This document shows positions 50,635 through 57,908 of a DNA stretch of 64,000 nucleotides, one piece after another. Position numbers and translations under genes: made by a program. Position 1 is the first letter of the stretch, and the number at the start of each line of letters is the position of its first letter. The notes beneath the pieces are model-generated. The model saw only the letters and a program-made list of their open reading frames with translations, was not told where the DNA came from and ran no database searches. Source of the stretch: Segniliparus rotundus DSM 44985 (GTDB lineage: Bacteria > Actinomycetota > Actinomycetes > Mycobacteriales > Mycobacteriaceae); NCBI RefSeq assembly GCF_000092825.1, contig NC_014168.1, forward strand, positions 1,665,946 through 1,729,945, given 5' to 3'.

Positions 50635-51138
50635 ATGCCCTTTTATGGCAACCCGGACGACCTCGAGCGGATCGCCTCGGAGATCAACGCAGACGCCTCG
50701 CACGTCCGTGACCGCGCGACAGAGCTCGTGAACCGGGCCGGGAGCATGCAATGGCACGGGGTCGCGGCAGACCGGTTCCGCGAGCTCGCCAGAGAAGACC
50801 GCGACAAACTTTTCGAGGCCGGGGACGGCTTGGACCACGCCGCCGACGAGTTGCGCAAACACGCCGGGACGGTTCGGGAGCGGCTGGCGCTCATCAGCAA
50901 ATTCGAGAACCAAGTCAGCGACTGGTTCCACAATGCGGTTTCCTGGTTCAACAACGCGGTGCACGAGGTCGCGAGCGGGGTGAAATCCGTGTGGAACCAT
51001 TTCTTCGGCAGCGAAGAGTCCCGGCCCACCGAGCCCTGGTCGGGATTGCGGTACGGCCCGGACAACCTCCCTGAGGCAGGGCACAAGGACTGGATCGAAG
51101 TCGGCGAGTACATGCAGAAGAACGGGAAAATCTCATGA
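50635..51138 (+). CDS. WXG100-like protein with C-terminal extension
   Basis: A 167-residue protein preceded by GGAG at 50623-50626. The first 100 residues are a helical hairpin with MQWHG at the turn (Trp40-His-Gly42), the W-x-G signature of type VII substrates, and LDHAADELRKHAGTVRERL as the second helix. An extra amphipathic, aromatic region (QVSDWFHNAVSWFNNAVHEV) and a Pro-rich tail follow, making it longer than typical EsxA/EsxB. It may be secreted or serve as partner of the lipase-like protein whose start overlaps its stop (ATGA). No Y-x3-D/E secretion motif is evident at the expected end of the hairpin. Confidence 0.7.
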   Translation: MPFYGNPDDLERIASEINADASHVRDRATELVNRAGSMQWHGVAADRFRELAREDRDKLFEAGDGLDHAADELRKHAGTVRERLALISKFENQVSDWFHNAVSWFNNAVHEVASGVKSVWNHFFGSEESRPTEPWSGLRYGPDNLPEAGHKDWIEVGEYMQKNGKIS

Positions 51139-52583
51139 CCGTCCCGACGGGGACCGATCCTGGCATCACCAACATCAAGGTCTCCGGCGGAGCCGGGGGC
51201 GCCTCGGCCGTGTACGAGGACTTCGGCGCGATGGGCAGGCTGACCGACGAGGTCGGCGGGGACTCGCTCGCAACAGCGGGAAAAGGCCATAAGTACCTCG
51301 TGGACCCGAACGTCGTTGCCTCCGCGGTCCTCGACCCAGTCGGCGCGGCCAAATTCGAGAGCGCGATGCTCGGCGCCTTGGACGGCCCGAAGGGCCTCAC
51401 GGCCGTGGCCGGAACCATTGAGCTGCGCTCGGCGGCGCTGCGCGCAGCAGAAGCCGGGTACCAGCTCGCGGACGAGGCGAGCGCCAAACTGCTCGAAGAC
51501 TTGCAATGGCTCGCCGGCGCGGCGGCCCTCCCCGTGTTGCCCGCCGCCATCGCCGCAGCCCTGCCAGACGGAGCTGCCTATGCCCTCGCCGAGCTCATCA
51601 AAAACGGCGGCGACGTCAGCAAGCTCAAGGACGACGCGGTCGCCGACCTGCAACGTCTCATCACCGAACACCCTGGCGTCGTCGACGCTGTCGTCGGCGG
51701 AACCCCTGGGGCACTGTCGCTCCTCCAAAAATTCCCTGTCGACTTGCAGCAAGGCGCGACCGAGATCGGCCTCCTCATGCCTGACGGCAAAGCCCACACT
51801 GAGAGCAAAGGCCGAGACCTCGACCCCACAGCGACCACTGTGCCCCGAAATCTCGGCGACGTCCTCGCGGAGATCAATCATCGCAACACCACTGCCGGAA
51901 ACGACGGCAAAAACAACGGCCCAAATATCGACGTCCGCACAGTGACCGGCCCGGATGGGAAACCTCATTACATCGTCGACATCCCCGGCACCAAAGTATG
52001 GAACTCCTCCACACCGGGGAGCAATAACACCAACATCAACGACCTCGGCACCAATATCCACGGCGTCGCCGGTCAGGACACCGCCCTGCAGCAGGCCGTC
52101 GACCAAGCCCTCAGACAAGCCGGAGCGACGTCAACCGACCCTGTTATGCTCGTCGGGCACAGCCAGGGCGGCATCATCGCCGCAAACGCGGCAGCTGACT
52201 GGGTCAACGAGGGGAAATACAACGTCACCAATGTCATCACCGCAGGCTCTCCCGTAGGATTGGTCGACATGCCCTCCAGCGTGAAGGTCCTCTCGCTCGA
52301 AAACAGCGGCGACATCGTCGCGCACCTCGACGGCCGCAGCAACCCTGCCACCGGCAACTGGACCACCGTCACCTTCGACCACCAGACCGGCGCCGTGTTC
52401 GGGAACCACAGCCTCGGCGAACAGGGCTACACCGGCGTCGCGCGGCAACTCTCCGACCCCGGCAACCCCGCCAGCAAAAACCCCTCCGTCGCAGCCTTCA
52501 ACCAATCCCTCGCCGAGAACGGCTTCACCACCGGGACATCAGTCGAGACACATCAGTACTACTCCACGAGAGTCCCCGACTGA
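51135..52583 (+). CDS. Lipase/esterase-fold protein with helical N-terminal domain, type VII-linked candidate effector
   Basis: A 482-residue protein. The first 190 residues are Ala-rich and helical, with KGLTAVAGTIELRSAALRAAEAGYQLADEAS, here quoted in part, like WXG/LXG-type targeting domains. The second half is an alpha/beta hydrolase: nucleophile GHSQGG with Ser343, probable acid Asp393 (NSGDIVAHL) and His425 (FGNHSLGEQGY). It lacks a classical signal peptide. Coupling to the WXG100-like gene (ATGA) and to the lipoprotein gene (TGATG) suggests one functional unit. A phospholipase or esterase role is inferred from the fold; substrate is unknown. Confidence 0.7.
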   Translation: MTVPTGTDPGITNIKVSGGAGGASAVYEDFGAMGRLTDEVGGDSLATAGKGHKYLVDPNVVASAVLDPVGAAKFESAMLGALDGPKGLTAVAGTIELRSAALRAAEAGYQLADEASAKLLEDLQWLAGAAALPVLPAAIAAALPDGAAYALAELIKNGGDVSKLKDDAVADLQRLITEHPGVVDAVVGGTPGALSLLQKFPVDLQQGATEIGLLMPDGKAHTESKGRDLDPTATTVPRNLGDVLAEINHRNTTAGNDGKNNGPNIDVRTVTGPDGKPHYIVDIPGTKVWNSSTPGSNNTNINDLGTNIHGVAGQDTALQQAVDQALRQAGATSTDPVMLVGHSQGGIIAANAAADWVNEGKYNVTNVITAGSPVGLVDMPSSVKVLSLENSGDIVAHLDGRSNPATGNWTTVTFDHQTGAVFGNHSLGEQGYTGVARQLSDPGNPASKNPSVAAFNQSLAENGFTTGTSVETHQYYSTRVPD

Positions 52584-53143
52584 TGCGGCGGCCACCTCTG
52601 CTCCTCGCCCTCCTCTCGCTCGTCGGACTGATGGGCGGCGGATGCGTCAAGCCCGACGACCGAGTCGACCTGCTGGCGGCTCGGATCGTCGCACAGCTCA
52701 AAGCCGACCCTCTCGTCACAGACGCACAGTACCGCTACACCGCCCCGCAAGGCATTGACGACGCAGACCCGCACCTCACGTTCTCCATAGAAGTCTTGCC
52801 CGGCCATGCCGGAGCAGACGAGTGGAAACCCCAGACGCGACGTGTTGTGGAAGAGGTCTGGAAGACCCCCGCGCGATTGAACCAAGTGAAGGTCGTCTTC
52901 AACACGCGTTCGGCGGTCGGGGCCAGCCCGGAGCAATCCGACGGGGCGGGCACCATGCAGCAACCTCTGTTTCAAGTGCAAGTGAACTTGCTCTTCAACC
53001 CCGCGAACACAGTGCAGCCGAGCGCTGAGCCAACGTTCTCCGTTGAGCCTCGAATCGCAGAACGGCACCTGGACGAATGGCGGTTCGCACAGGAGCTTCA
53101 ACGCGATCTGTACGCCACATACGGCCCGCACAAAACCTCATAG
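52583..53143 (+). CDS. Small lipoprotein, first copy of a duplicated pair
   Basis: A 186-residue lipoprotein. The signal RRPPLLLALLSLVGLMGGGC has its lipid Cys at the end. The mature domain begins RVDLLAARIVAQLKADPLV and ends ATYGPHKTS. Its ATG overlaps the lipase-like stop codon, so it is co-translated with it. The second copy at 53294-53806 shares the signal almost exactly and the last nine residues, but has diverged in between. A role as a membrane-anchored protector against, or partner of, the lipase-like protein is inference from position. Confidence 0.75.
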   Translation: MRRPPLLLALLSLVGLMGGGCVKPDDRVDLLAARIVAQLKADPLVTDAQYRYTAPQGIDDADPHLTFSIEVLPGHAGADEWKPQTRRVVEEVWKTPARLNQVKVVFNTRSAVGASPEQSDGAGTMQQPLFQVQVNLLFNPANTVQPSAEPTFSVEPRIAERHLDEWRFAQELQRDLYATYGPHKTS

Positions 53144-53293
53144 GCCTCCGGTTCCCGGCCTGTTTGCGACAGAGCGAAGAATATGCCCGCGAATTCCTCA
53201 TCTCCCCTATCCAATTATCCGGGGCGACATCGTCACGCACCTCGACGGCCGCAGCAACCCGACCGCTGTCACCGCGACGAGAGCCACTGGCCG
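53144..53293 (+). repeat. Scar of a tandem duplication between the two lipoprotein genes
   Basis: This 150-bp stretch is a mosaic of its neighbours. It opens with about 40 bases (from the end of the first lipoprotein gene) nearly identical to those after the second copy near 53806. ATGCCCGCGAATTC at 53183 onward resembles the start of the DoxX gene (ATGTCCGCGAACTC at 53846). From 53224 about 40 bases match the lipase-like gene at about 52309-52353 (encoding GDIVAHLDGRSN). The region then joins the second lipoprotein start. It therefore records a duplication of the lipase-lipoprotein end followed by deletion. No intact gene is present. Confidence 0.85.
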
Positions 53294-53806
53294 ATGCGAC
53301 GACCACCTCTGCTCCTCGCCCTCCTCTCGCTCGTCGGACTCATGGGCGCAACAGCGTGCTCGGACAATCGAGTTGCAACACTCGGCCAGCGGGTGGTGTC
53401 GCTGCTCAAAGCAGACCCGGCTGTCGCGAGCGTCGGCTACGGGTACGAGTCCCCAGCCGCGATCGACGCGCCATATGAACCTCCCTACCTCGCCTTCTTC
53501 ATCCATCTCAAACCCGGACGGCAGGACATCGCAGACGCGAAGCCGTTGATCCGCAGCGCAGCAGAAATCGTGTGGCAGACCCCGGCGAAGCTCAAGTCTC
53601 TCGTCATGGAGTTCTCCCCCGCCGTTCTGTCCTCCGCACCTGAGGACCAAGCGCCTGCAGACCTTTTTCAGGTTGTCGTGCCGATGAGTTCCACCCCAGC
53701 GCCGAAAGAGAGAGCCGCTGACGCTCAAGAGTCTGCATTGCGCGACTTCGTCCACGCCCTCCAGCAGGAGCTGCAAGCCACATACGGCCCGCACAAAACC
53801 TCATAG
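53294..53806 (+). CDS. Small lipoprotein, second copy of the pair
   Basis: A 170-residue lipoprotein. The signal RRPPLLLALLSLVGLMGATAC differs from copy one only near the lipid Cys. The mature region starts SDNRVATLGQRVVSLLKADP and ends ATYGPHKTS. The middle has diverged strongly, while the order of strands and the spacing (LFQVVVP here, LFQVQVN in copy one) are conserved. It follows the duplication scar and precedes DoxX by 39 bp. The ATG at 53294 is chosen because it aligns with copy one; an upstream extension would come from scar sequence. Confidence 0.75.
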   Translation: MRRPPLLLALLSLVGLMGATACSDNRVATLGQRVVSLLKADPAVASVGYGYESPAAIDAPYEPPYLAFFIHLKPGRQDIADAKPLIRSAAEIVWQTPAKLKSLVMEFSPAVLSSAPEDQAPADLFQVVVPMSSTPAPKERAADAQESALRDFVHALQQELQATYGPHKTS

Positions 53807-53845
53807 GCCTCCGGTTCCCGGCCTGTTTGCGGTATAACGAAGAGC

Positions 53846-54292
53846 ATGTCCGCGAACTCTGCCCTCGCCTATGCGATTGTCCGGATTGCGCTCGGTTTGG
53901 ATTTCTTCTGCCACGGATTCTTCCGGCTGCTCACCTTGGGCGCATTCCACGAGCGCGTGGTCGAAGGATTCGCCAAAGCCCACTCCCCGCTGCCCCACGC
54001 CCTGGTCTCGCCGTACGCGTTCGCGATCTCTTTTTTCGAAGCGGCAATCGGAGCGCTGCTGCTGATCGGGCTCGCGACCAAGCCAGCCCTGATTGCCACC
54101 GCCCTGCTCATCCTGAGCTTCATGTTCGGATCAGGCTCCGAACAAAAATGGACCGCCGTCTCGACGCAACTGCTCTACGCGGTCATTATCGCAGGCCTCG
54201 TTGCCTTCCTCGCGCAGAACCACTATTCCGTCGACCGGCTCCTCGCGCGCAACGGCGATCGCGGGCCAGCCGCCAAAGGCACTGAACGCTGA
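53846..54292 (+). CDS. DoxX-family membrane protein
   Basis: A 148-residue protein with four hydrophobic segments. The first carries AIVRIALGLDFFCHGFFRL, a DoxX-type start, and the third ISFFEAAIGALLLIGL. Members work in thiol/redox membrane complexes in mycobacteria (DoxX with SseA and SodA), but many are uncharacterised. The C-terminal tail is hydrophilic. It is likely transcribed with the lipoprotein pair. It is convergent with the MFS gene 34 bp downstream. Confidence 0.8.
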   Translation: MSANSALAYAIVRIALGLDFFCHGFFRLLTLGAFHERVVEGFAKAHSPLPHALVSPYAFAISFFEAAIGALLLIGLATKPALIATALLILSFMFGSGSEQKWTAVSTQLLYAVIIAGLVAFLAQNHYSVDRLLARNGDRGPAAKGTER

Positions 54293-54326
54293 ACACGAAG
54301 GGCCCGCGAGCCAGATCCGGCAAACC

Positions 54327-55490
54327 TCACACCGTTGGGCCGGATGAAGAAGATCGCGACGAGGCCCAGGCGGCGAGCGCCCCGCTCATCGCGATCACCG
54401 ACCCTGACAGCAGCGCTGGCGCGAGGGCTCCCGCGCCGTGCGCCCCGACCAGCGCGCCGAGCAGCGGCGGGCACACGACGGCCCCGGCCATCGCGGCAGC
54501 AACGATATAGGCGAACGCGGGTCCGTGCGCGTACCCGGTCTGCGCCAACCAGGTCAACCCGTTCGGGAAGATCGGGCCGATGAAAAGCCCCGCCAAAAGA
54601 TACGCCCAGACTGTCGCGGGGCCGTAGCACGCCAGAGCGACAGCAGCGGTCATCCCAGCTGCGCTCGCGATCACCAGCGCAGCCGCAGACACGCGGTGCG
54701 CGAGAGGCGCGGCGAGGAAGCGGCCGATCACCATGGCGAGCCAATAGCCGGACGTCGCCAACCCCGCAACCGCCGGGCTATGGCCCAAATCAAGCAACCG
54801 GACCGGCTCCCAGCTGCCGATCCCAGACTGCACGGCGAAGTGAGCGATGTACAGCACGAGGAAACCGCCCACAACGGCCAGCGCAGAACCGGACAACCGT
54901 TCGGACCGAGCCGCGTCCCGCGCCGACTCGCCGGGAGTCGGACGAGGTCGCACGCCGCGCAACGTCGCGAGCCCCACCAGGCAGATCACGCCCACGCCCA
55001 CGAACACCCACCGGTAACGGCCCGAACCGACGACGGCGACGAGCGCCGGAGCCGCCACAGTGCCGATCCCGAAGCACGCGTGCGCGATATTGACCAAGGC
55101 AGGGCCGCGCTCGCCGTGGCCGATCAAAAACAATTGGGTGACCAGCGCGTCGCAACCGCCGAGCCCAAGGCCCGCCACAACAGCACCAGCGAGCGTCAGG
55201 CCCCACGACGGAGCCAACGCGATCACGACAGATCCGACGACCACCAACGAGAGCGACGCCGCCAGCGCGAAACGATTGCCCCGCCGCCGGAGCACAGGCT
55301 GCACGGCGACCGCGCCGACCACAGCGCCCAGCGACTGCAACGCGAGCCCGCTGCCAGCGGCAGCGTCGGACAAGCCGAACTGCGCCTTCCATTCTGGAAG
55401 AGCAGGACCATAGACAGCGAGCAGAGCGCCCACGCCGACCATGGCCGCGCACGCCCCCGCCGTGGCAGCGCGTGTGAACAACTCAGGCAC
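54327..55490 (-). CDS. Major facilitator superfamily transporter (12 helices)
   Basis: A 387-residue MFS protein. Twelve hydrophobic segments are seen, with LRRRGNRFAL in the loop 2-3 position and a large central loop with Arg/Pro (RGVRPRPTPGESARD). PIFPNGLTWLAQ in the second half resembles sugar/fucose permease-like MFS proteins. The substrate is unknown. GTG at 55488-55490 is used; TTG just before it is an alternative. The 272-bp spacer to the GH6 gene is AT-richer and has no convincing gene. Confidence 0.85.
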   Translation of the reverse strand: MPELFTRAATAGACAAMVGVGALLAVYGPALPEWKAQFGLSDAAAGSGLALQSLGAVVGAVAVQPVLRRRGNRFALAASLSLVVVGSVVIALAPSWGLTLAGAVVAGLGLGGCDALVTQLFLIGHGERGPALVNIAHACFGIGTVAAPALVAVVGSGRYRWVFVGVGVICLVGLATLRGVRPRPTPGESARDAARSERLSGSALAVVGGFLVLYIAHFAVQSGIGSWEPVRLLDLGHSPAVAGLATSGYWLAMVIGRFLAAPLAHRVSAAALVIASAAGMTAAVALACYGPATVWAYLLAGLFIGPIFPNGLTWLAQTGYAHGPAFAYIVAAAMAGAVVCPPLLGALVGAHGAGALAPALLSGSVIAMSGALAAWASSRSSSSGPTV

Positions 55491-55762
55491 CAAAACCTCC
55501 AGGCAACGCGTCGTCTCGCGACCAGATCAAAACCGAGCGTCCTGCTCTCGTGATAACGGCGAGCACGAGTCGCCGAACCGCTCATGGCGGTGTTGGGCTG
55601 TTGTGAAAACCCTAGCAAAACGCGCATCGGGAACCGTCGCCCCGCAACAGAAAAACAAACGTCCCGCAGCAGCGCGCACAAGCACCACGCTCAAAAGCCC
55701 CCGAACCGTCCCTGCTGCCCACACCGGGCATCGCAATTTCCTTGCCCACGCCTTCGGACATT

Positions 55763-56848
55763 ATGCTTGAGCCCGTGATGTCCTCAGCTGCTGGCGCGCT
55801 CGCGCGGTGGATCTCCCCATTCCTGGCGGTCGCGGCCGTCGCCGCCCTCGATTGCGCTGCTGGCGCGCATTGTTTTGCCGACCCGGATCCCGATGCGGCG
55901 GCGCACGACAGCGCTGACGACGCAGCCCAAGAGAACCCGCCAGACAACCCGCCTGCGCAGGCACGGGCAACTGACGGGGGCAACCCCTTCGCCGACGTGC
56001 CCCTCTACGTGAACCCCACCTCCGCCGCATTGCGCGCCGCAAACAGCGCCGAGCCGCCGAGCCCCGAGCTCACCACGATCGCCAACACCCCCCAGGCGTT
56101 CTGGATCGACGAAGCGGTGCCCTTCTCAGTGGTCAATGGCTACTTAGGCGGCGCGTGGGCAGCGGGAGCCATGCCCGTGCTCGCCATCTACGCGATCCCG
56201 CACCGCGACTGCGGAAGTTTCGCGGCGGGCGGGTTCGCGACCGGCGCGGCCTACAAAGGCTGGATCGACTCCGTCGCAGACAGCATCGGCGCGTCCCCCG
56301 TCGCGATCATCCTGGAACCAGACGCCCTCGACATGGCCGACTGCCTCTCCCCCGACCAACGCGAAGAGCGCTTCAGCCTGATCCGCTACGCCGTCGACAC
56401 GCTGACCCGCGACCCCGCCGCAGCCGTGTACATCGACGGCGGGCACTCGCGCTGGCTGCCCGCAGAGGAAATCGCCTCCCGGCTCAACCAAGCCGGCGTC
56501 GACCACGCGCGGGGGTTCAGCCTCAACACCTCCAATTTCTTCACCACCGAAGAGGAGACCGACTACGGCGAAGCTGTGTCCGGCATGACCAATGGCGCCC
56601 ATTATGTGATCGACACGGGCCGCAACGGCACCGGGCCAGCCCCCGAAGCGCCGCTCAGCTGGTGCAATCCCAGCGGCCGGGCCATGGGGGCCCAACCCAC
56701 CACAGACACCGTCGGCGAGCACGCCGACGCGTACCTGTGGGTCAAGCGCCCCGGCGAGTCCGACGGAGCATGCAACCGGGGAGACCCCCGGGCAGGCGTC
56801 TTTGTCAACCAGTACGCCATCGACCTGGTCCGCAACGCCGGGCATTAG
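55763..56848 (+). CDS. Secreted glycoside hydrolase family 6 (cellulase/endoglucanase-like)
   Basis: A 361-residue exported GH6 enzyme, comparable to M. tuberculosis CelA1 (Rv0062). The signal peptide is ALARWISPFLAVAAVAALDCAAG, then an acidic Pro-rich linker (ENPPDNPPAQ). The catalytic domain includes the acid-base region IILEPDALDMADC, VYIDGGHSRWL and the loop FSLNTSNFFTTEEE. PLSWCNPSGRAMG with CNPSGR and the late WVKRPGESDGAC are family signatures. It cleaves beta-1,4-glucan outside the cell. ATG at 55763 or 55778 could start it; neither has a strong ribosome site. Confidence 0.92.
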   Translation: MLEPVMSSAAGALARWISPFLAVAAVAALDCAAGAHCFADPDPDAAAHDSADDAAQENPPDNPPAQARATDGGNPFADVPLYVNPTSAALRAANSAEPPSPELTTIANTPQAFWIDEAVPFSVVNGYLGGAWAAGAMPVLAIYAIPHRDCGSFAAGGFATGAAYKGWIDSVADSIGASPVAIILEPDALDMADCLSPDQREERFSLIRYAVDTLTRDPAAAVYIDGGHSRWLPAEEIASRLNQAGVDHARGFSLNTSNFFTTEEETDYGEAVSGMTNGAHYVIDTGRNGTGPAPEAPLSWCNPSGRAMGAQPTTDTVGEHADAYLWVKRPGESDGACNRGDPRAGVFVNQYAIDLVRNAGH

Positions 56849-56935
56849 GTTTGCGCGCCGAGCGTCACAGCCCATCCGCACGAAGCGCGCACAGCCGACA
56901 CAGCGTCCGCCTCGGCTGCAAGAGGATGCTCCTTG
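56844..56935 (-). pseudogene. Fragment of a VOC/glyoxalase gene resembling the one at 61706-62167
   Basis: About 58 bases at 56866-56923 closely match 61829-61896. On the minus strand they still read DAVSAVRASCGWAV against DAVSAVCASYGWAV in the intact VOC protein, ending in TAA. The match begins and ends within the intact gene, so this is a decayed piece and not a separate gene. It sits to the left of the aromatic catabolic operon, while the intact VOC gene sits to its right. Both copies are in the same orientation, so they form a direct repeat. Confidence 0.75.
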
Positions 56936-57038
56936 GCAGCGCTCCTCGTCGTTGGGCGGACAAGGCTGAGAGTTGCCGATCACGCAATAGGTATCGCGGA
57001 GTCGGCGCTCGACGAGGCGGTGTTGGTGCTCTCAGTCG

Positions 57039-57764
57039 TCAGTCGGATTGCCGCTGAGGCTCGTCGGTTGTCATGGGGCTGGGCCACTCGGCGGGGGAAC
57101 CGCGCAGTGGCGATATGTCGGGAAGTGGTTTCTTGCAGAGTTTTCTGGCCTGTTTGGGAGTCATGCCCAGGGTTCTCAGCAGGTGTTCGGCAACGGCGTC
57201 CACAGTGGCTTCGGTGTCACGTTCGGGCTGCTCCCGCAGGAGTGTGGCCAAGCCGACGAACGCGCCTCCGGCGATGGCGAGGCCCAGTTCCGGGTCGGCG
57301 ATAGTGAACCGTTCTTGGTCGATGGCGGCGGTGATGTCACGAAGCGCTCTGGGCGACAATCCGCGATTCGACATGATGAGCGAGCCGCAGTGCGCGAGCA
57401 GCAACGCGGCCTCTTGGGGGTGGTGGCGGAACAGCCGCCCGCTCAAACGATATTTGGCCGCGAAGGCCTCGGCAGGATCCGAGATGGAGCCGGTGAGGCC
57501 GTCGAGCAGGGCGCCGAGATCGTCAAGGGCCTTGTTCAGGGCCGCCTCGAACAACTCTTCCTTGGTCGAGAAGTGGTTGTAGAAGGAGCCCATGCCCACA
57601 TCGGCCGCTTGGGTGATCTCCAAGATCGGCACGTTCGTTCTGCCTTGCGCGATGAAGCCTTGGGCCGCCCGGACCAGAGCGCGACGAGTACGCAGCTTGC
57701 GCCGCTCCAAGCGGCTGGCTGGCGTTTTCGGCGATGCGCCAACACTACGGTCAGGCAGATCCAT
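57039..57764 (-). CDS. TetR/AcrR-family transcriptional regulator
   Basis: A 241-residue regulator. The N-terminal helix-turn-helix is ILEITQAADVGMGSFYNHFSTKEELFE (about 47-73), here given in pieces, with the typical recognition helix GSFYNHF. The C-terminal ligand-binding region is helical and hydrophobic. It is divergent from the aromatic operon across a 144-bp region with an imperfect palindrome and three direct repeats, so it probably represses that operon until an aromatic ligand binds. Its C-terminal tail is Pro-rich. Confidence 0.9.
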   Translation of the reverse strand: MDLPDRSVGASPKTPASRLERRKLRTRRALVRAAQGFIAQGRTNVPILEITQAADVGMGSFYNHFSTKEELFEAALNKALDDLGALLDGLTGSISDPAEAFAAKYRLSGRLFRHHPQEAALLLAHCGSLIMSNRGLSPRALRDITAAIDQERFTIADPELGLAIAGGAFVGLATLLREQPERDTEATVDAVAEHLLRTLGMTPKQARKLCKKPLPDISPLRGSPAEWPSPMTTDEPQRQSD

Positions 57765-57787
57765 AGGCCCAATATAGCAGCCGACGG

Positions 57788-57816
57788 CAATACTGAGGAT
57801 ATCGTCAGAAATATTG
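57788..57816. promoter_or_regulatory. Imperfect palindrome in the tetR / dioxygenase intergenic region
   Basis: CAATA (57788) and TATTG (57812-57816) bracket a 29-bp element that also contains TGA and TCA half-sites around GATATC. Its size and its position close to the tetR start fit an autoregulatory TetR operator. The symmetry is imperfect, so this is only a candidate. Confidence 0.4.
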
Positions 57817-57838
57817 ACTCGGCATCCGACCGTATGCG

Positions 57839-57895
57839 ACGATTTCCTCAGAAGAAAACGATTTCTTCAGCAAGAGACGATTTCTTCAGAAAGGC
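57839..57895 (+). repeat. Three 19-bp direct repeats just upstream of the dioxygenase gene
   Basis: The unit ACGATTTCTTCAG occurs at 57839-57851 (one C/T change), 57858-57870 and 57877-57889, with an exact 19-bp period. The third copy ends 20 bp before the GTG start of the dioxygenase gene, and GAGGAGG (57897-57903) follows it as the ribosome site. Regularly spaced repeats close to two helical turns suggest cooperative binding of a regulator or an RNA-level element. They are AT-richer than the surrounding DNA. Confidence 0.6.
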
Positions 57896-57908
57896 AGAGG
57901 AGGCGCAC

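Noticed and set aside
55494-55762. Small genes in the spacer before the cellulase gene
   Set aside because: Open frames on both strands lack ribosome sites, GC3 bias and recognisable sequence.
57048-57908. Long upstream extension of the dioxygenase frame
   Set aside because: It is antisense to tetR and crosses the repeat-rich promoter; GAGGAGG before GTG 57909 gives a clear start.
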